Positions 34,398-47,059 are shown, counted from the first letter of the stretch. The stretch: 64,000 nucleotides of DNA from Diphasiastrum complanatum (GCA_029204225.1 CM055096.1:67490370-67554369); one strand, 5' to 3'. The notes: a model not told the origin generated them from the sequence alone. Program-made: numbers and translations.

Positions 34398-34865
34398 ACA
34401 ATGCAAAAAAACGTTTTTTTGGCATTAGAAACTGTTTAGACTATAAGGTTACCATTTGAAGGGAGAATCTCATTGGATTGGCTTGTTAATCTACAACATC
34501 ATGATGGTTCTAGCAATTTTTAAAGCCTTGTGAATAGGCTTAGGGTGTTTTCACACACAAGCCTAGGTAGTAGGGCATGTCCATTTAAAAAAAAACTCAA
34601 CTATCAATGAAGTGAAAAAATAGGAAGGCCATTATCCCATTTTGCATGAACTTAGAGTAAGGGCCCCCATGTGGCACATGATTTGGCATAAAAAATGATG
34701 TCCTAGGGTAAGTGAAGATGCCAAGCACTAAGTACTTGTCTTTTACCCCCTTCAAATGACACAATGCAAATAAAAATCCTTTTGCCTTGACAAACTGTTT
34801 AGCATAAAAGATTATTATTTGAAGGATGAATCTACCTGGATTAGCTTGTTAATTTGCAACAATAC
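34398..34865. repeat. Diverged direct duplication, spacing about 360 bp
   Basis: The block around ACACAATGCAAA, AAACTGTTTAG, a GAAGG.GAATCT motif and TGGATT.GCTTGTTAAT occurs at 34396-34500 and again at 34758-34862 with many substitutions. The second copy runs straight into the gene fragment that follows. Confidence 0.6.
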
Positions 34866-34877
34866 TCTAATCCTAAT

Positions 34878-36090
34878 GGCCCTCAAAAGCAAGCTGCTCC
34901 TGCCTTAACAGCCTTTCAGGTTGCTCAGGATGCAGATTTTATTATATATGATAAAAAAGGAGTAGAAGTCATTCCTAATACATAGGAAGGCGATATTATA
35001 GCAGAGGATTTCAGAACATCATCAGGAGGAAAATCTATTCTTGAAATTCCAGTCCAACATGTATATATGCATTCAGAGATAAATGTGCAAGGATTCAACC
35101 GTCAGGATCGCAAAAAAAGCAACTGTGAGTATTGATATTTTTTATACTTAGATTTTTGTCATTCATAAATATCTAATAATAAACTTGCCAATCTGATCAT
35201 TTTTCTCTTGCAGATTTATATCCATCCAACATAGATGAATGGGAGTCGAGTGGATCTTTAGAAGGTGTGTTAGATGTTATTCACACTGATATTGGACAAC
35301 TGCAATATCGAGGTAGAACTGCAAAAGATCTAGCTGATAGTGAGATTTTTTTTTATGAATCAATGTACATTCCTGATACAAAAGGAAATTTTGGACAAAT
35401 AGTACCAATTCTATTACCTAGTTTTGAAAGTGATGAATGGATTGCACCAGATGCTACAGTTCCAGAATCATTTTGTTGCAAGATATATAATGATATAAAA
35501 AACTCATTAAAAATGAGCACGAGATAAAAAACAGTCAGATTGAGTTGGTTTATTTCCTTGAATATATTTGTGGACTTCTTTTCAAGTGTCAATGTACACA
35601 AAACCTCAACGATGTCTGTATGCAAAAACTTATCAAATAGTTTATTATTCCATTATCAATGATAGCCTTCCCTTGGAAACCAAGAAGCATTATCAAAGAT
35701 GGAAAAAAAATAAAGGTAAATGGGTGCGAATCAAGACTTGGAAGCCAGTGGACATTCAAAACAGAAAAATATTGAGATTATATACATTGATGCTGTTTTG
35801 ACGTGTGTTGAGGTGGAAGAAGATTGGAGTCTAAATTACATCAGGCGGGAACTATTGCTCCTACAAGATGATGTACTTTCATATTTCAGATTCATTTTCA
35901 ATGGTAAACTCGTAAGTAACTGTAAACACTTGATCTTTTATGAATAGTTTCAATCAAAACTTTCTAACACAATGTCTGTACTAATTGTAACTCACTATGT
36001 ATTAGTTTTATGCAGGTACATAAACGACATGAGCTCGAGATCAAATGCAGAGATATTGGCAAAACAATCCAACTTATGGAAGAACACTAA
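34878..36090 (+). pseudogene. Intron-containing gene of unknown family, decayed
   Basis: Exon a reads KQAAPALTAFQVAQDADFII, a stop, FRTSSGGKSILEIPVQHVYM and INVQGFNRQDRKKSN, ending at 35124. A canonical intron (GTGAGT...TTGCAG, 35125-35213, 89 bp) joins it in frame to exon b: YLYPSNIDEWESSGSLEGVL, IGQLQYRGRTAKDLADSE and SFESDEWIAPDATVPESF, with a stop at 35525-35527. A later part in shifted frames reads ETKKHYQRWKKNKGKWVRIK, EEDWSLNYIRRELLLLQDD and FRFIFNGKL, then an intron 35912-36015 (GTAAGT...TGCAG) and VHKRHELEIKCRDIGKTIQL to a TAA at 36090. The last part vaguely resembles a ubiquitin-like fold, but that is speculation. I do not recognise the family. Confidence 0.45.
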
Positions 36091-37160
36091 GATTCACTAT
36101 CAACAAATACATGCCAATCATCATGTCTTTTTATCAATATAGAAAATTGCATTCCAGTATTACTCTATGGACACAACCTGATTGTAAGAATCTATATTGA
36201 TATAAATAAATAAAAATCCATTAATGGGTTGTTTACATGTAAAATGATTGTATTTTTTTTTATGTATCTCTATTAACAAATAGATCTCTATTCAGTCAAT
36301 TTTTCTATATTTTCTTTATCAGTATTAGGAACTAATAAGGGAACAGCTCCTTGTATAATCTCGCCTTCCTCTGTTTTGGGAAGGGCCTCAATGCCTTTTA
36401 AGCCAACAGTTCTGGCCTTCCAATAAGATCGAAATGATAGTTTTGACCTTTTGCTTTTTCGAAATGCTCCTCTTGATGATGGATGCATCAAAACCCAAGA
36501 GTTTTTGAATATTTTCTTGGCACTCATTATCCATTATCATCTGTCTCGTTGAATAGAAGCAAAAAGTCGATTGAGGAGCATGGTTTCCTTGATGGCGCCA
36601 TTCGTAATGTGCATGCAAAAATCTGAAACACTGAACTATGAATCTGAAAATTTGCATAGACAAAAAGCCATGAATATGAAAAAAATGTGTTGGCATAAAT
36701 TTAAAACACTGATCTATTTGGTGCCACGAATTAACTCTGGTTAACCATGTTAACCATAAGTTGACAATGCATATACATTAATGGTACATCGATTTTCTCA
36801 TCTCAACCATCTGTCATATTCATTTTCAATATTTTGGGTCTCTTCGAGTAGTGATGAGCTGAAAGGATAGGTCAACCAATAGCATTTTCACATGCTGCCC
36901 GACGAAACAACAATATATTTTAAAAGTTTTTATTTTATTTATATTTGGAAAATTGTACGTTACGTAGAACTCCAATTTCAAGATTTCAATTGGTCCACAT
37001 GACAACGAAAATAAGAAAAATAAAAATTAAAAAGCATCTTTTTCAAAGATCCTCTTCGGGCTTTAAGTTTCTCTAATGATTTCAGATCTGATTTTCTGAT
37101 TGGGCACCCATTTCTTTTGCTGATTTTCTCTCTTTGTTGAGGGCTTTCATCTCTTTGCTT
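36091..37160. other. No gene recognised; minus-strand frame at 36288-36527
   Basis: A 79-codon minus frame (SSRGAFRKSKRSKLSFRSYW, then TEEGEIIQGAVPLLVPNTDK) has ordinary composition and could be an exon, with some sense also upstream to 36600. No family or clear splice sites were found. The rest is A/T-rich. Confidence 0.35.
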
Positions 37161-37164
37161 CAAC

Positions 37165-37990
37165 AATGTTCAGCACAATTTGGAGGAGGACCAGCGCCCA
37201 TCAGATCATTTTCCTTGGTGGAGCTTTAGCGGACAGTTAGCGGAAGTACTTCAGCTAAATTTTGTGGCCAGAAAAAAAAAATTGACAGATTATTTTCGGC
37301 GCCTAATTCCAGTTGTGGAGGGGTCGTCCCTGCAGGAGGCAAATACAGTGACGATAAGTACTGAAAGAGGTGCTGCGGTGGCCGGTACTGGTACATCCTG
37401 GGTGCTGCCAAAGGAGGAGTCATGTCCGTCACCACCGTGACGACATACTGTGGGCTATGGACAGGATGGAAGACCTGATTTGCTGGTTGTCCACCAACAT
37501 TTTCACCAATTTTCTCCATTGTTGTTTGCAGATTTGGTGGTGGTTGTCCAGCGCCCAACCTCCCATCACTTTCGACAATTTCTTCATCTTTTTTTTTTGC
37601 AGCTTTGGTGGAGGCTGTCCAACGCCCTGCTAACCCATCACTTTCATCGATTCTTTTGGTAGATTTCATTGTTTTTGCATATTTGGTTGCTGCTGTCCAA
37701 CGCCCTACTACCTCATCATTTTCGACACTTTTCGTCACTGATTTGCTGACCATTTTTTATTTTGATTGGAGGCTGTCAATGCCCTACATCACAATTATTT
37801 TTAGCTATTTTACTCATCATTTTTCATATTCCATAGCTGCTGCCCAGCGTCTTCTTTCAGTATTTTTTTTCAGCCTATTTGACACAAGTTGAGGATTCAG
37901 ATTAGTGGCTGGTAGGCGCATCTATTTTGTCATATCTTCAGCTTTTACCTCTCTTTGTTGGCACTACTGATTGGATGATGGATCAGCACC
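37165..37990. repeat. Minisatellite, unit about 72-80 bp
   Basis: On the plus strand the unit is GG-T-G--GCTGTCCA-CGCCC followed by CCTCATCA-TTTC and a T-rich part. Clear copies start near 37533, 37604, 37686 and 37765, with weaker ones at 37170, 37837 and about 37910-37990. On the minus strand it gives an open 175-codon frame with repeated GRWTA-TK peptides. A real protein cannot be ruled out, but the frame probably comes from the repeat. Its core GGGCG(C/T)TGG is shared with the terminal-repeat-like copies at 40.8-42.4 kb. Confidence 0.55.
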
Positions 37991-38221
37991 CACCCAAGTA
38001 TTGCTCGTGCCCATTTGCACTTTCTTTTTTGCACCTACTTGCTATCTTTTTGCTCACATACATCTCTTTTCCAGTCTCCTATTTCCCTCTCATATTTGTC
38101 ATTTTGTGTGTAAGGCATAGTATCTTGCACATAGAAACAAAAATACATTTGAATTATAAATGGAATAAGATTTAAAGCAAACAATAATTAACCAAAAAGA
38201 AAACACGAAGATGGAGCAAAG

Positions 38222-40594
38222 TTAAAAGGTTGTTGTGAATACATCTATAGGCTGAATAACATCATCAACTTTCTTCTTGCTCTTCTTCTCTACAACCTGA
38301 GGCTTCTCGGGAGTGGCAGTAAGCAAGGACCTCAGTGCCATCTCTGTCGCTGCTGCATCATCATCATCATCCACAACCAAACGTCCTTTCTCATGTAGTT
38401 GGTATTGTGTTTTTTCCAAGGGAGGACATTCTCCCTCCTTGAAGTCTATCCACCAAGGACAGAACTTCACTTCCCACTCACTCAGGCCATTTTTCTTGGC
38501 CTTTGCAGAGTACATAAAAACCTCCTTCTTCAAGGAGATTTGATTCCACATATCCATTACCTGAGGCATGTCCTCCATAGCATGCTTTGCTTTAAGATGA
38601 AAGAAATATCTGTCCAATTGAACACATTAAGTTGGATCACAGTAAAAAAACACATAAACAAATTGTACCATGCATATGTAAAAACATTCAATGTCACCTC
38701 CATATCATACTGCTAGCTTCGCCTCTTCCTTTGCCTCGGTGGTCAGGATAGGTTCTATCACAGAAGATATGGAGTCAAAAAGGTAATCCCCAAACCTCAA
38801 CCTGATAGATGTAAAATATTTTGTGAAAGTGTTTGTAGCAGATTCCAGAGATCCTATAACATGCACAAAAAACACATTGTCAAATCAAGTTTCAATAATC
38901 TTCAAAGCCTCTTGTCTAATATTAAAGAACCTCATTGGCAAAGAGTTACCTCCTGCATCCTGACATAGCTCAAGAATCCTCAAAGCCTCCAGTCTGAGTG
39001 CCTCGTAGAATACTTTTCTGGCAATCCAAATGCAAAAAATCTCGTCACCAATAAGAATATTGTACTGGTCTCGAGCCATAGCTCCTCCCAAGCAATTTTT
39101 GAGCCACTAACAACTGGTCTCATTAGAAACATCTGCCAAACGCAAAGCATTCAATTTCTCCAGACCCAATGAGAATCTCTTTTCTTCCAAAGCTTTTGTG
39201 GTTATCATTCTGAACCAGTGATCTCCATTCTTGGGATCCACAATATCCAATAGTTTACTCATTCGATTGCCATATTTTTTTCTTATACGCAATTCAACAT
39301 CGGCCTGATGTTGTGGTTGATTTGATGTGTCTGTCTTCTTAATCAATAGCTCATCAACCTCCTGCTGAATCTCATTCTGGATACATAAAAAGCAATACAT
39401 TATGCATCTTGAAATTTTCAAACAAACAATGAAAGTGATGGAATCTTTTTCAGAGACAAGAGAAGCACTTACATTATACACAATCTTTGCCAACATAAAG
39501 CATGTTATTGGGTACCATGCCAAAATCCCCTTTCTCTTCTCCAGATATCTAACAATATGAACTTGAGCCAACTCTTCTGTTGTGAACTTACTTTCAAAAT
39601 ATGATGCGTCACTCTCTCCCAATTTTCTCACTGAGAACAACACATCTTTCAACTCCGTCTTCACCACTGCTTCCTCATTCAATCTACAAGTAGACACGCA
39701 TTCATGGCGAGGCAATATCAAACATTAATAAATTCAGCCTTAACACAGATTGAGTAAAAAACAAGGAACATACGTGGCTAGCCAAAAAAGTGAACTACAT
39801 AACATTGCTTACTTGTTGATTCTATTTAATACTGTCAACAATGGCATGGAATCAGAAGGTGAAACATGTATAAATGTGGCCTTCACCGAAATATGCTTCT
39901 CTATGTCAAAATGAAATGACTTGGCAATCTCTTCAATCCACACCTCTGTTCTATGATTCTCGTCCCAACACAAGAACATCTTTCTAGAAAGGTCAGCCCA
40001 ATCTTCATTGTTGGCAAGTTCTCTCTCAAAGGAGTCATTCACTTTCGTTCATATTGAGTCCCATGTGGCTTTGATCTCATCATTAACTTTCACAGATACG
40101 CCACCTACTCTTTGCAAAGACAACACAAAGGCTCCCTTTTCTTCAAGGTAAACGTCCATTCTGAAAGTAGTCTTAAGAACTTTTTTCAATGGTCCAATCT
40201 GACAAACACTCTCATGGATGTAAACTCTACACAGAGGAATAGTTGGAGGAGGAGTATTTCTTACCATCCTCAGACGCTTCATGGTGGCCGAAAGCATCTC
40301 CACATGAAAGTTCTGTGGAATGGCATAAATCTCATCATCTTGAGACTTACCTTTTTTCTTTTTCCCATCATCTTCAGGGTCATCCAAGCTTACATCCTCA
40401 TGCAAGTCTACCTACAAAACACGGAACTGAGTAGATAGCTCCTCTTCTTCTTGTGTCTCGTCCATCACGATATCTTCCAGACCCACAACTAAGATGTTTT
40501 CTCTATCAGTAGACATTTCAATATCTTCTAAACCACTTGAAAAGCATTGTGACTCAGCCTCAACTCTCCTGTACATGGACCTTGTCAAAACCAT
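38222..40594 (-). pseudogene. Unrecognised five-exon gene, divergent to the transposase
   Basis: Minus strand from ATG 40594 (MVLTRSMYRRVEAES). Exon 1 runs to 39813 with in-frame stops at 40412 and 40049; it reads an acidic segment, DDGKKKKGKSQDDEIYAIP, VYIHESVCQIGPLKKVLKT, GGVSVKVNDEIKATWDS and NEDWADLSRKMFLCWDENH. Intron 39684-39812 (129 bp, GTAAGC...TGTAG), exon 2 39683-39473 (FESKFTTEELAQVHIVRYLE, AWYPITCFMLAKIVYN), intron 39377-39472 (96 bp), exon 3 39376-38950 (IRKKYGNRMSKLLDIVDPK, a TAG, then MARDQYNILIGDEIFCIW), intron 38854-38949 (96 bp), exon 4 from 38853 (FTKYFTSIRLRFGDYLFDS, PILTTEAKEEAKLA), then exon 5 38609-38222 (KAKHAMEDMPQVMDMW, CPWWIDFKEGECPPLEK, Asp and Lys tail). Exons 1-4 join in frame. 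Four stops or shifts mean decay or unusual decoding. Family unknown; about 600 residues. Confidence 0.6.
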
Positions 40595-40810
40595 TCTGCA
40601 AAAAAAAATTAAAACAAATACATTTAACCATTCTGCAAAATTTACAACATTGGAACTTTATTTATACATAGCATCTTAGGATGGACTATAGAGCTCGTTC
40701 AAAAACAGAGTTTGGACTATAGAGGTCATCAAGGTACTGCCTCTGAAAGCCGAAACTGATATTTTTTTACTCTCTCAAGGCAAGGCCTTGTTATGAGTGA
40801 GTATGATTTG

Positions 40811-40934
40811 CCTGTGGGGCGCAGGCCAGGGCAAAAAAAATTTGCCCTGGCAGCCCACCTCCATAGCACGCCGGCATGCTATGGAAGTGGGCTGCCAGGG
40901 CAAATTTTTTTGGCCCTGGCCAGCGCTCCACAGG
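40811..40934. repeat. Near-perfect palindrome of two terminal-repeat-like units
   Basis: The left arm begins CCTGTGGGGCGCAGGCCAGG and runs through GCCCTGGCAGCCCAC; the right arm is its reverse complement with few changes (GTGGGCTGCCAGGGC ... GGCCAGCGCTCCACAGG). The centre is CTCCATAGCACGCCGG/CATGCTATGG. Each arm also contains its own inner palindrome, CCAGGGCAAA...GCCCTGG. Best explained as two termini of one transposon family lying back to back. Confidence 0.8.
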
Positions 40935-41268
40935 TCTGACATGCAAAGGAGTTGAAAGCACTATTGATGCCGTGACAGAGGCAATGGTTGCAGCCCTAAG
41001 GCTTTTCGATGCCTCAATAGTTGTAGTTGGTTATGGTGTTATCATGGTTGTTGTATGTTTTTACGTGGGATTGATCATTTTAATCGGGTATGGGAGAGGA
41101 CAACCATTGACAGTTGGGCACATCCATGGAGTAGCTTCTGTGGCAGAAGCTCCTTGATGAACTAGTTGTAGGACATTAGAAGATAATATACTCTTGCTAC
41201 CTATGGAGCGCTGGAGATTCTATGGAGCGCTGACCAGGGCAATATTTTTTGCAATGGCAGCCCACAGA
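40887..41268. mobile_element. Small terminal-inverted-repeat element
   Basis: The left end at 40887-40934 (GTGGGCTGCCAGGGC ... CAGCGCTCCACAGG) is the reverse complement of 41220-41268 (ATGGAGCGCTGACCAGGGC ... GGCAGCCCACAG) apart from a few substitutions. The 280 bp between carry a plus frame with STIDAVTEAMVAAL and IVVVGYGV, which faintly recalls the NAD-binding segment of S-adenosylhomocysteinase. No transposase lies inside, so it is non-autonomous. I see no clear 8-9 bp target duplication, because the neighbouring unit abuts it. Confidence 0.5.
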
Positions 41269-41469
41269 TCATAGCGAAAATACAAAGCTTAATGTTAGAA
41301 AGGGCGATAGATTGCATACCATTAAATGGTTGGATTTTGCTCTATTACTGGTTGAATCTTCCTTTCTCTCTTGTTTAGAAGCCCTTGCTCTCTCTGCCTT
41401 GCTTTGGTTTACCTGCCTTTCTATCGTTCTCTATCTCTTTCTCTCACTCTCTCGCTGTCTAACTATACA

Positions 41470-41621
<152 letters not shown>

Positions 41622-41759
41622 CTCAAAAAAAAGTGTTCACTCTCTCACTATCGGTTTCCTATCACTCACGTTCTCAATCTCTCTGTACTGTGGAATAACA
41701 ATTCTTTCTCTCTGTATGTGGAATAACAATTGGATGGAAAATGGTAGGAACTAACACTA

Positions 41760-42290
41760 GGTTTAATTCATAATGCATGCTAGCTCTAATGGTTGGCGTG
41801 GCAGACACAAAAAGTTGTGAAATTTAATAGGAAGATATCCCAGTGCAAGCAATCACTGCCTAAGATAGCCGCTAGTAATGAATGTCACGACATATGTATA
41901 GTTGTGAATATATGATAGTGCTATTGAGCTTTTCCAAAAAAAAAAAAAAAACCTTGAAATTCTTCTAGGTTAACTTTTAAGCCTGGAGCGACATGTAGTT
42001 TAGTGGTCGTGGAAAAATATTTTCCTCTAAAAAACAATAAAATAGGTATTTTCTCAAATTAGCCAATAATAAATTGCTGGTTTAATTTATGATCCTTAAG
42101 TTCTCTTTTCCATCAATATTTATACATGGAAAAAACCATTCATTGAAAAAATATAGTTACAGTGTCAAATCAACCTACTACTTGCCTCAGATCTCAAATC
42201 TCATAAATGTAGATTTGATAGATGTTTCGATGTATGGTAGAACCTCTCCACACTTCTTGAAATGCGAGCAGTTTGCAAAGCTTAGAGCTC
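41760..42290. other. No gene seen
   Basis: A/T-rich sequence between the microsatellite and the terminal-repeat-like copies upstream of the transposase. Confidence 0.4.
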
Positions 42291-42295
42291 GATGA

Positions 42296-42361
42296 CTGCC
42301 TGTAGGGCGTTGGCCATTATTAGTATAGATCTGCCTGTGGGGCGCTGGCCAGGGCAAATCT
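42296..42361 (+). repeat. Two more terminal-repeat-like copies upstream of the transposase
   Basis: GCCTGTAGGGCGTTGGCCATT at about 42298 and CTGTGGGGCGCTGGCCAGGG at about 42335 match the outer part of the palindrome at 40811. They lie about 200 bp in front of the transposase start and have the orientation expected for a left terminus. Confidence 0.6.
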
Positions 42362-42556
42362 GTGGTTCGTGTAAGCCATTATTAGTATTAATTCTCCTAG
42401 TTAACATTGTCAATTTCAACTCAACATCTTTAACGTACCACTACACACTCTATGAAGTTGAACATTTACATGTAAGCATTCCTTGGTGTAGAATTCTCCC
42501 TCTTCGAACTACTTTTTCTCTCCTGAGTTTTGATCAGCTTCCAAATTCAAGGTTTC

Positions 42557-45500
42557 ATGGCAACCATAAGGATGATGTTTCGTGACTCAGAATTCTTCTA
42601 TGAAGCAGAGGATGGAGATAGCACAAGGATTGTGGAGGATGTGATCAACACACATTTTTTGCTGGCAAATCAGAACTTTCGGGCTTATCATTCAATCTCT
42701 CAAATATCTGCCAGTGCTCCCATTTTGATTCCTTGTGAAACATTTGAACATTATGCTACAAAATTTTTCGTTGTCGAACATAGTCTAAGCAAAAACATTT
42801 CTATACAACTTGAATCTAGTATTGGCACCTCCAATCACACAGATCAAGATGCAATGGTTATAATGGATTTGGATCACGACACATCTCCCAATCCACATTG
42901 GGATGCAAGTCCTTCTCCTGTTGCACAAAAACCTCCCAGTACAACCACTCAGGTATCAGACACAATGCATGTATTTGACTTGATCAATAGTCTTCCCATC
43001 AACAGCAAATTACGAAAGCTTGTTAATGGAGTGAAAAATATTCTCATTGAGGATGAGCTTTTGGGCATATACGATGGTGATGTCATCTATTCATAATGAA
43101 TCAGCTGCTCTCAAAAAATGGCTCTACGATTGAGATGTTAGATGCTGATAAATTTTCAACTATGTTGGACCAATCACAACCCTTGACAAATCAAAGGTGG
43201 TATAGAAAAACTTATCTACCTGGATTGTTTTCATTATCGGTTTTTTTTCAACATACGATCTGCATGTTCTGTTGTGTGCTAATGAATGGTTCTTTCAGTG
43301 GATAATGTCAGGTTGAGAAAGTGGATAGATGACTTCAAAACCAACAATCAACCCAACATGGATTCCATGGATTTCATTCTGAAACCTAAAGAGAAGTGTC
43401 AGTATGACTATTTCCAAGGATCCTTGTTCCCTGGGCAGGTTTCAGATATCGATAATGAAAGATGTTTTATCTTCAAGATGTATACTGTTGGGCCGGCTTC
43501 AGATGTGACTATTGTCAAACAAATGCAGAAGGGTGGTGCGTTGGAACACTCATGGATATGTTTTGATCATGTTAAAAGAATACGTGGCTGGACCACAATG
43601 GTAGCCCATGTTTATGATCCTAGGTCTGTATATTCCATTGGACGATTTCTTTTCATATCATTTTAACCAATTGCTATCTATCTAAGAATTGGAACTTCCT
43701 TGTGCAGTATACAAAGCTTGCAAACTATAGCTATTTGTGAGATGAAGGTGGAAGACACAAAGGCGCAAGTAAAGTTCTGGAAAATGCTAAATGTTGTCAT
43801 GCAAAAACATGGTTTGGAATCAGTACAATTTAGAGGGTTTATGGCAGACGAAGCAGGTGCCAATTGGGTAGCTGTCAGGAGGATCTATGGTAGCAGAGAT
43901 GATGTGCCCATGGAGGAACATGAACGGTCTTGTCTTTTTCATTTTAAAGATAGTTTGAATAAACATACAGACCAATGCATTATACAAGACAAACGAGATA
44001 AACATATTTCACTATGTGAGGATTGGAGACTAGCGGTGGACATGACTGACGCCAATGCAAAGTACAACATAGTCAGGGCCTTATGGCGATCAGGAGATGC
44101 ATATTCTAGCCAAATACCAGCATTGGAAGCATGGCTATCTTGGTGGCACATAAGATATTCTCATTGGGGAAGATACATGGATGCAGTGAGAGTGTGCAAG
44201 ATTTTGCTATAATTTTTTATTTCATTGTTTGTAATTTTCTCTATGATCATAATTTGTGCTCCATTGATTGACAGGTGGTTGAGGACAATGATATTGTCCA
44301 CATGCCCACAGTGAATTTGTCAGAGTCTCGGCATCGTAGTCGGCTTGCTGCTGAGGCCTGGCGTTCACAATTGTCTCTCTACAATGCATGTGTGGGTGAT
44401 CTGGTCAACGCCATTTTGCAAAGTGCTCGATATGCTTCCTATACTAAAGGTCGATACATAGGAATAGGGCCTAGTCTTGAAAAGTTGATTAGTAGAGTAA
44501 TGTCCAATAAAGCATGTGCCATGCAAGGGCAACCATTTAACAATCTTGTGCGTGATGCGTTGATTTTGCATCATTGACTTCTGGTTCTTCCACTCTGAGT
44601 GACAATGAGAAGAGTGTTCCCAGAAAACGCCATGTGGCTGATTGGACAAAAGGATGATGTCAATGTCTCCCACAAGGCCGATATTGTGTATGTGAATGTG
44701 CCGAGACAAAGCACAACTCAATCTGAAGTCCCTCATCATGAACGCATCATCAAACAACGTATGCAACTTGCAAGTGCTATTGTAGAAAGAGAGATTCACA
44801 AGATCATGTGGGCTATCCGACACATACCAAAGTGGCAGTAAAATAACTTGTATGGGCATGCTAGATGGTAGAAAGAAATGCGATATTTTGTATATTTTGT
44901 TGACAATAGGGAAAGCAACAGAAACCATTGTTGCTCCTAGTTTTTTTGGTAGACATCAATATAATAGCGGTGAAAAAATGCAATATATGTGGTTTTGTCC
45001 TACTGATATCACTCATACATGGCAGCTGAATAAAAATATATTGATGGCACTCTTCAAAAATGAAGGTAGATGGTGTGTAAGCATTGGAACATCCCTTAGC
45101 CAAGATGAGATGGACATACTGAATAAGGGTGGCTACATGTTGGAGTGTATGGAAGAACATGAAACTAGAACAGCATGCCCATTTGATGGGCAACAAACAG
45201 GCCCACACATGGAAGAATTTGCAACTCCTCCTCAAAAAGAAAAAACCAGAAGAAGGCACTCAATTTCTATTGCTGCAAAGGAGAGAATTGCAAGAGCTAT
45301 CGAAATGAGGGCATGCATTGTTAAGGAGGATGTGAAGGTTAAAAATCGAGAAGTTTCTTTTCATGTGCAGAGTTTCTCAACAAATCCAAATGGAAACATA
45401 TACGTGGTTACGATCCAAGAATCTCCAAACTGCACTTGTGAGGATTTCGTGAGAGGCACAACGAGAGGAAAATTTACACCTTGCAAGCATATGTACTTTA

Positions 45501-45574
45501 TCTACATTGTTGTTTTGGGGCTGGACATTGACAACAACATGGCTATGCATCAACCACGTCTCACTATTTCTTAG
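42557..45574 (+). pseudogene. MULE-like transposase with SWIM zinc finger, intron-containing, broken
   Basis: Plus strand, start at ATG 42557 (MATIRMMFRDSEFFYEA). The N-terminal part runs to 43093 or an intron before 43303. The transposase core is readable: WTTMVAHVYDP (first DDE acid region), an intron from about 43622 to 43708 joining SIQSLQTIAICEMKVEDTKA, then FRGFMADEAGANWVAVRRIY, HERSCLFHFKDSL (the MULE C..H signature) and an intron before 44275. After the next exon (RHRSRLAAEAWRSQLSLYNA) a shift near 44577 and another near 44650 break the frame. The last frame, 44852-45574, ends with the SWIM finger CTCEDF...PCKHMYFIY (CxCxnCxH). MULE transposases cut at long terminal repeats; the SWIM finger binds DNA. 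Similar proteins occur in seedless plants as far as I recall. Frameshifts suggest this copy is inactive. Confidence 0.75.
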
Positions 45575-46119
45575 TTATTTCAAGTATTATCTAGGGAGAG
45601 AAATGTACCACATCTCTAACAAGCTCTGAGTCTTGTGTGATAAAAAAACTGGAACACTATTATTGTGAGTCATTGAGTTTAAATGTATTTCTTGACCTAG
45701 TTTGGAATATTAGTCATTCTGCTATTGTTGGCGTTAGTTACTTGCAGTTTTTAACTTGTGGCATTCATCTCCTCCATCTGTTATGTTTTAGCATGATGAA
45801 AGAAGTTTACTTGTATACTTTGACCCTAAACACTACCCAAAAAAAAAAAACAATACAGATCAACGAGATATAAATATTAATGTAATCGTGAATTAAAGAC
45901 ATGCTGGTTGGCATTCTAGGAATGGACATTGACAACAACATGGTTATGCACAAACCACATCTCACTATTTCTAAGTTATTTAAAGTTTTATATGATGAAA
46001 GAAGTTTACTTGTACACTTTGACCCTAAACACTACAAAAAAAAACAAAAACAATACAGATCAACGAGATATAAATCTTAATGTGATCGTGAATTAAAGAC
46101 ATGCTGGTTGGCATTCTAG
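45520..46119 (+). repeat. Partial tandem duplication of the transposase 3' end
   Basis: GGACATTGACAACAACATGG at 45520 and 45925, and the block from GACCCTAAACACTAC through ATTAAAGACATGCTGGTTGG at about 45822-45921 and 46019-46119, show a second copy of the gene end and its downstream flank. The second copy lacks about 200 bp in its middle. Confidence 0.8.
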
Positions 46120-47050
<931 letters not shown>

Positions 47051-47059
47051 TCTCTCATT

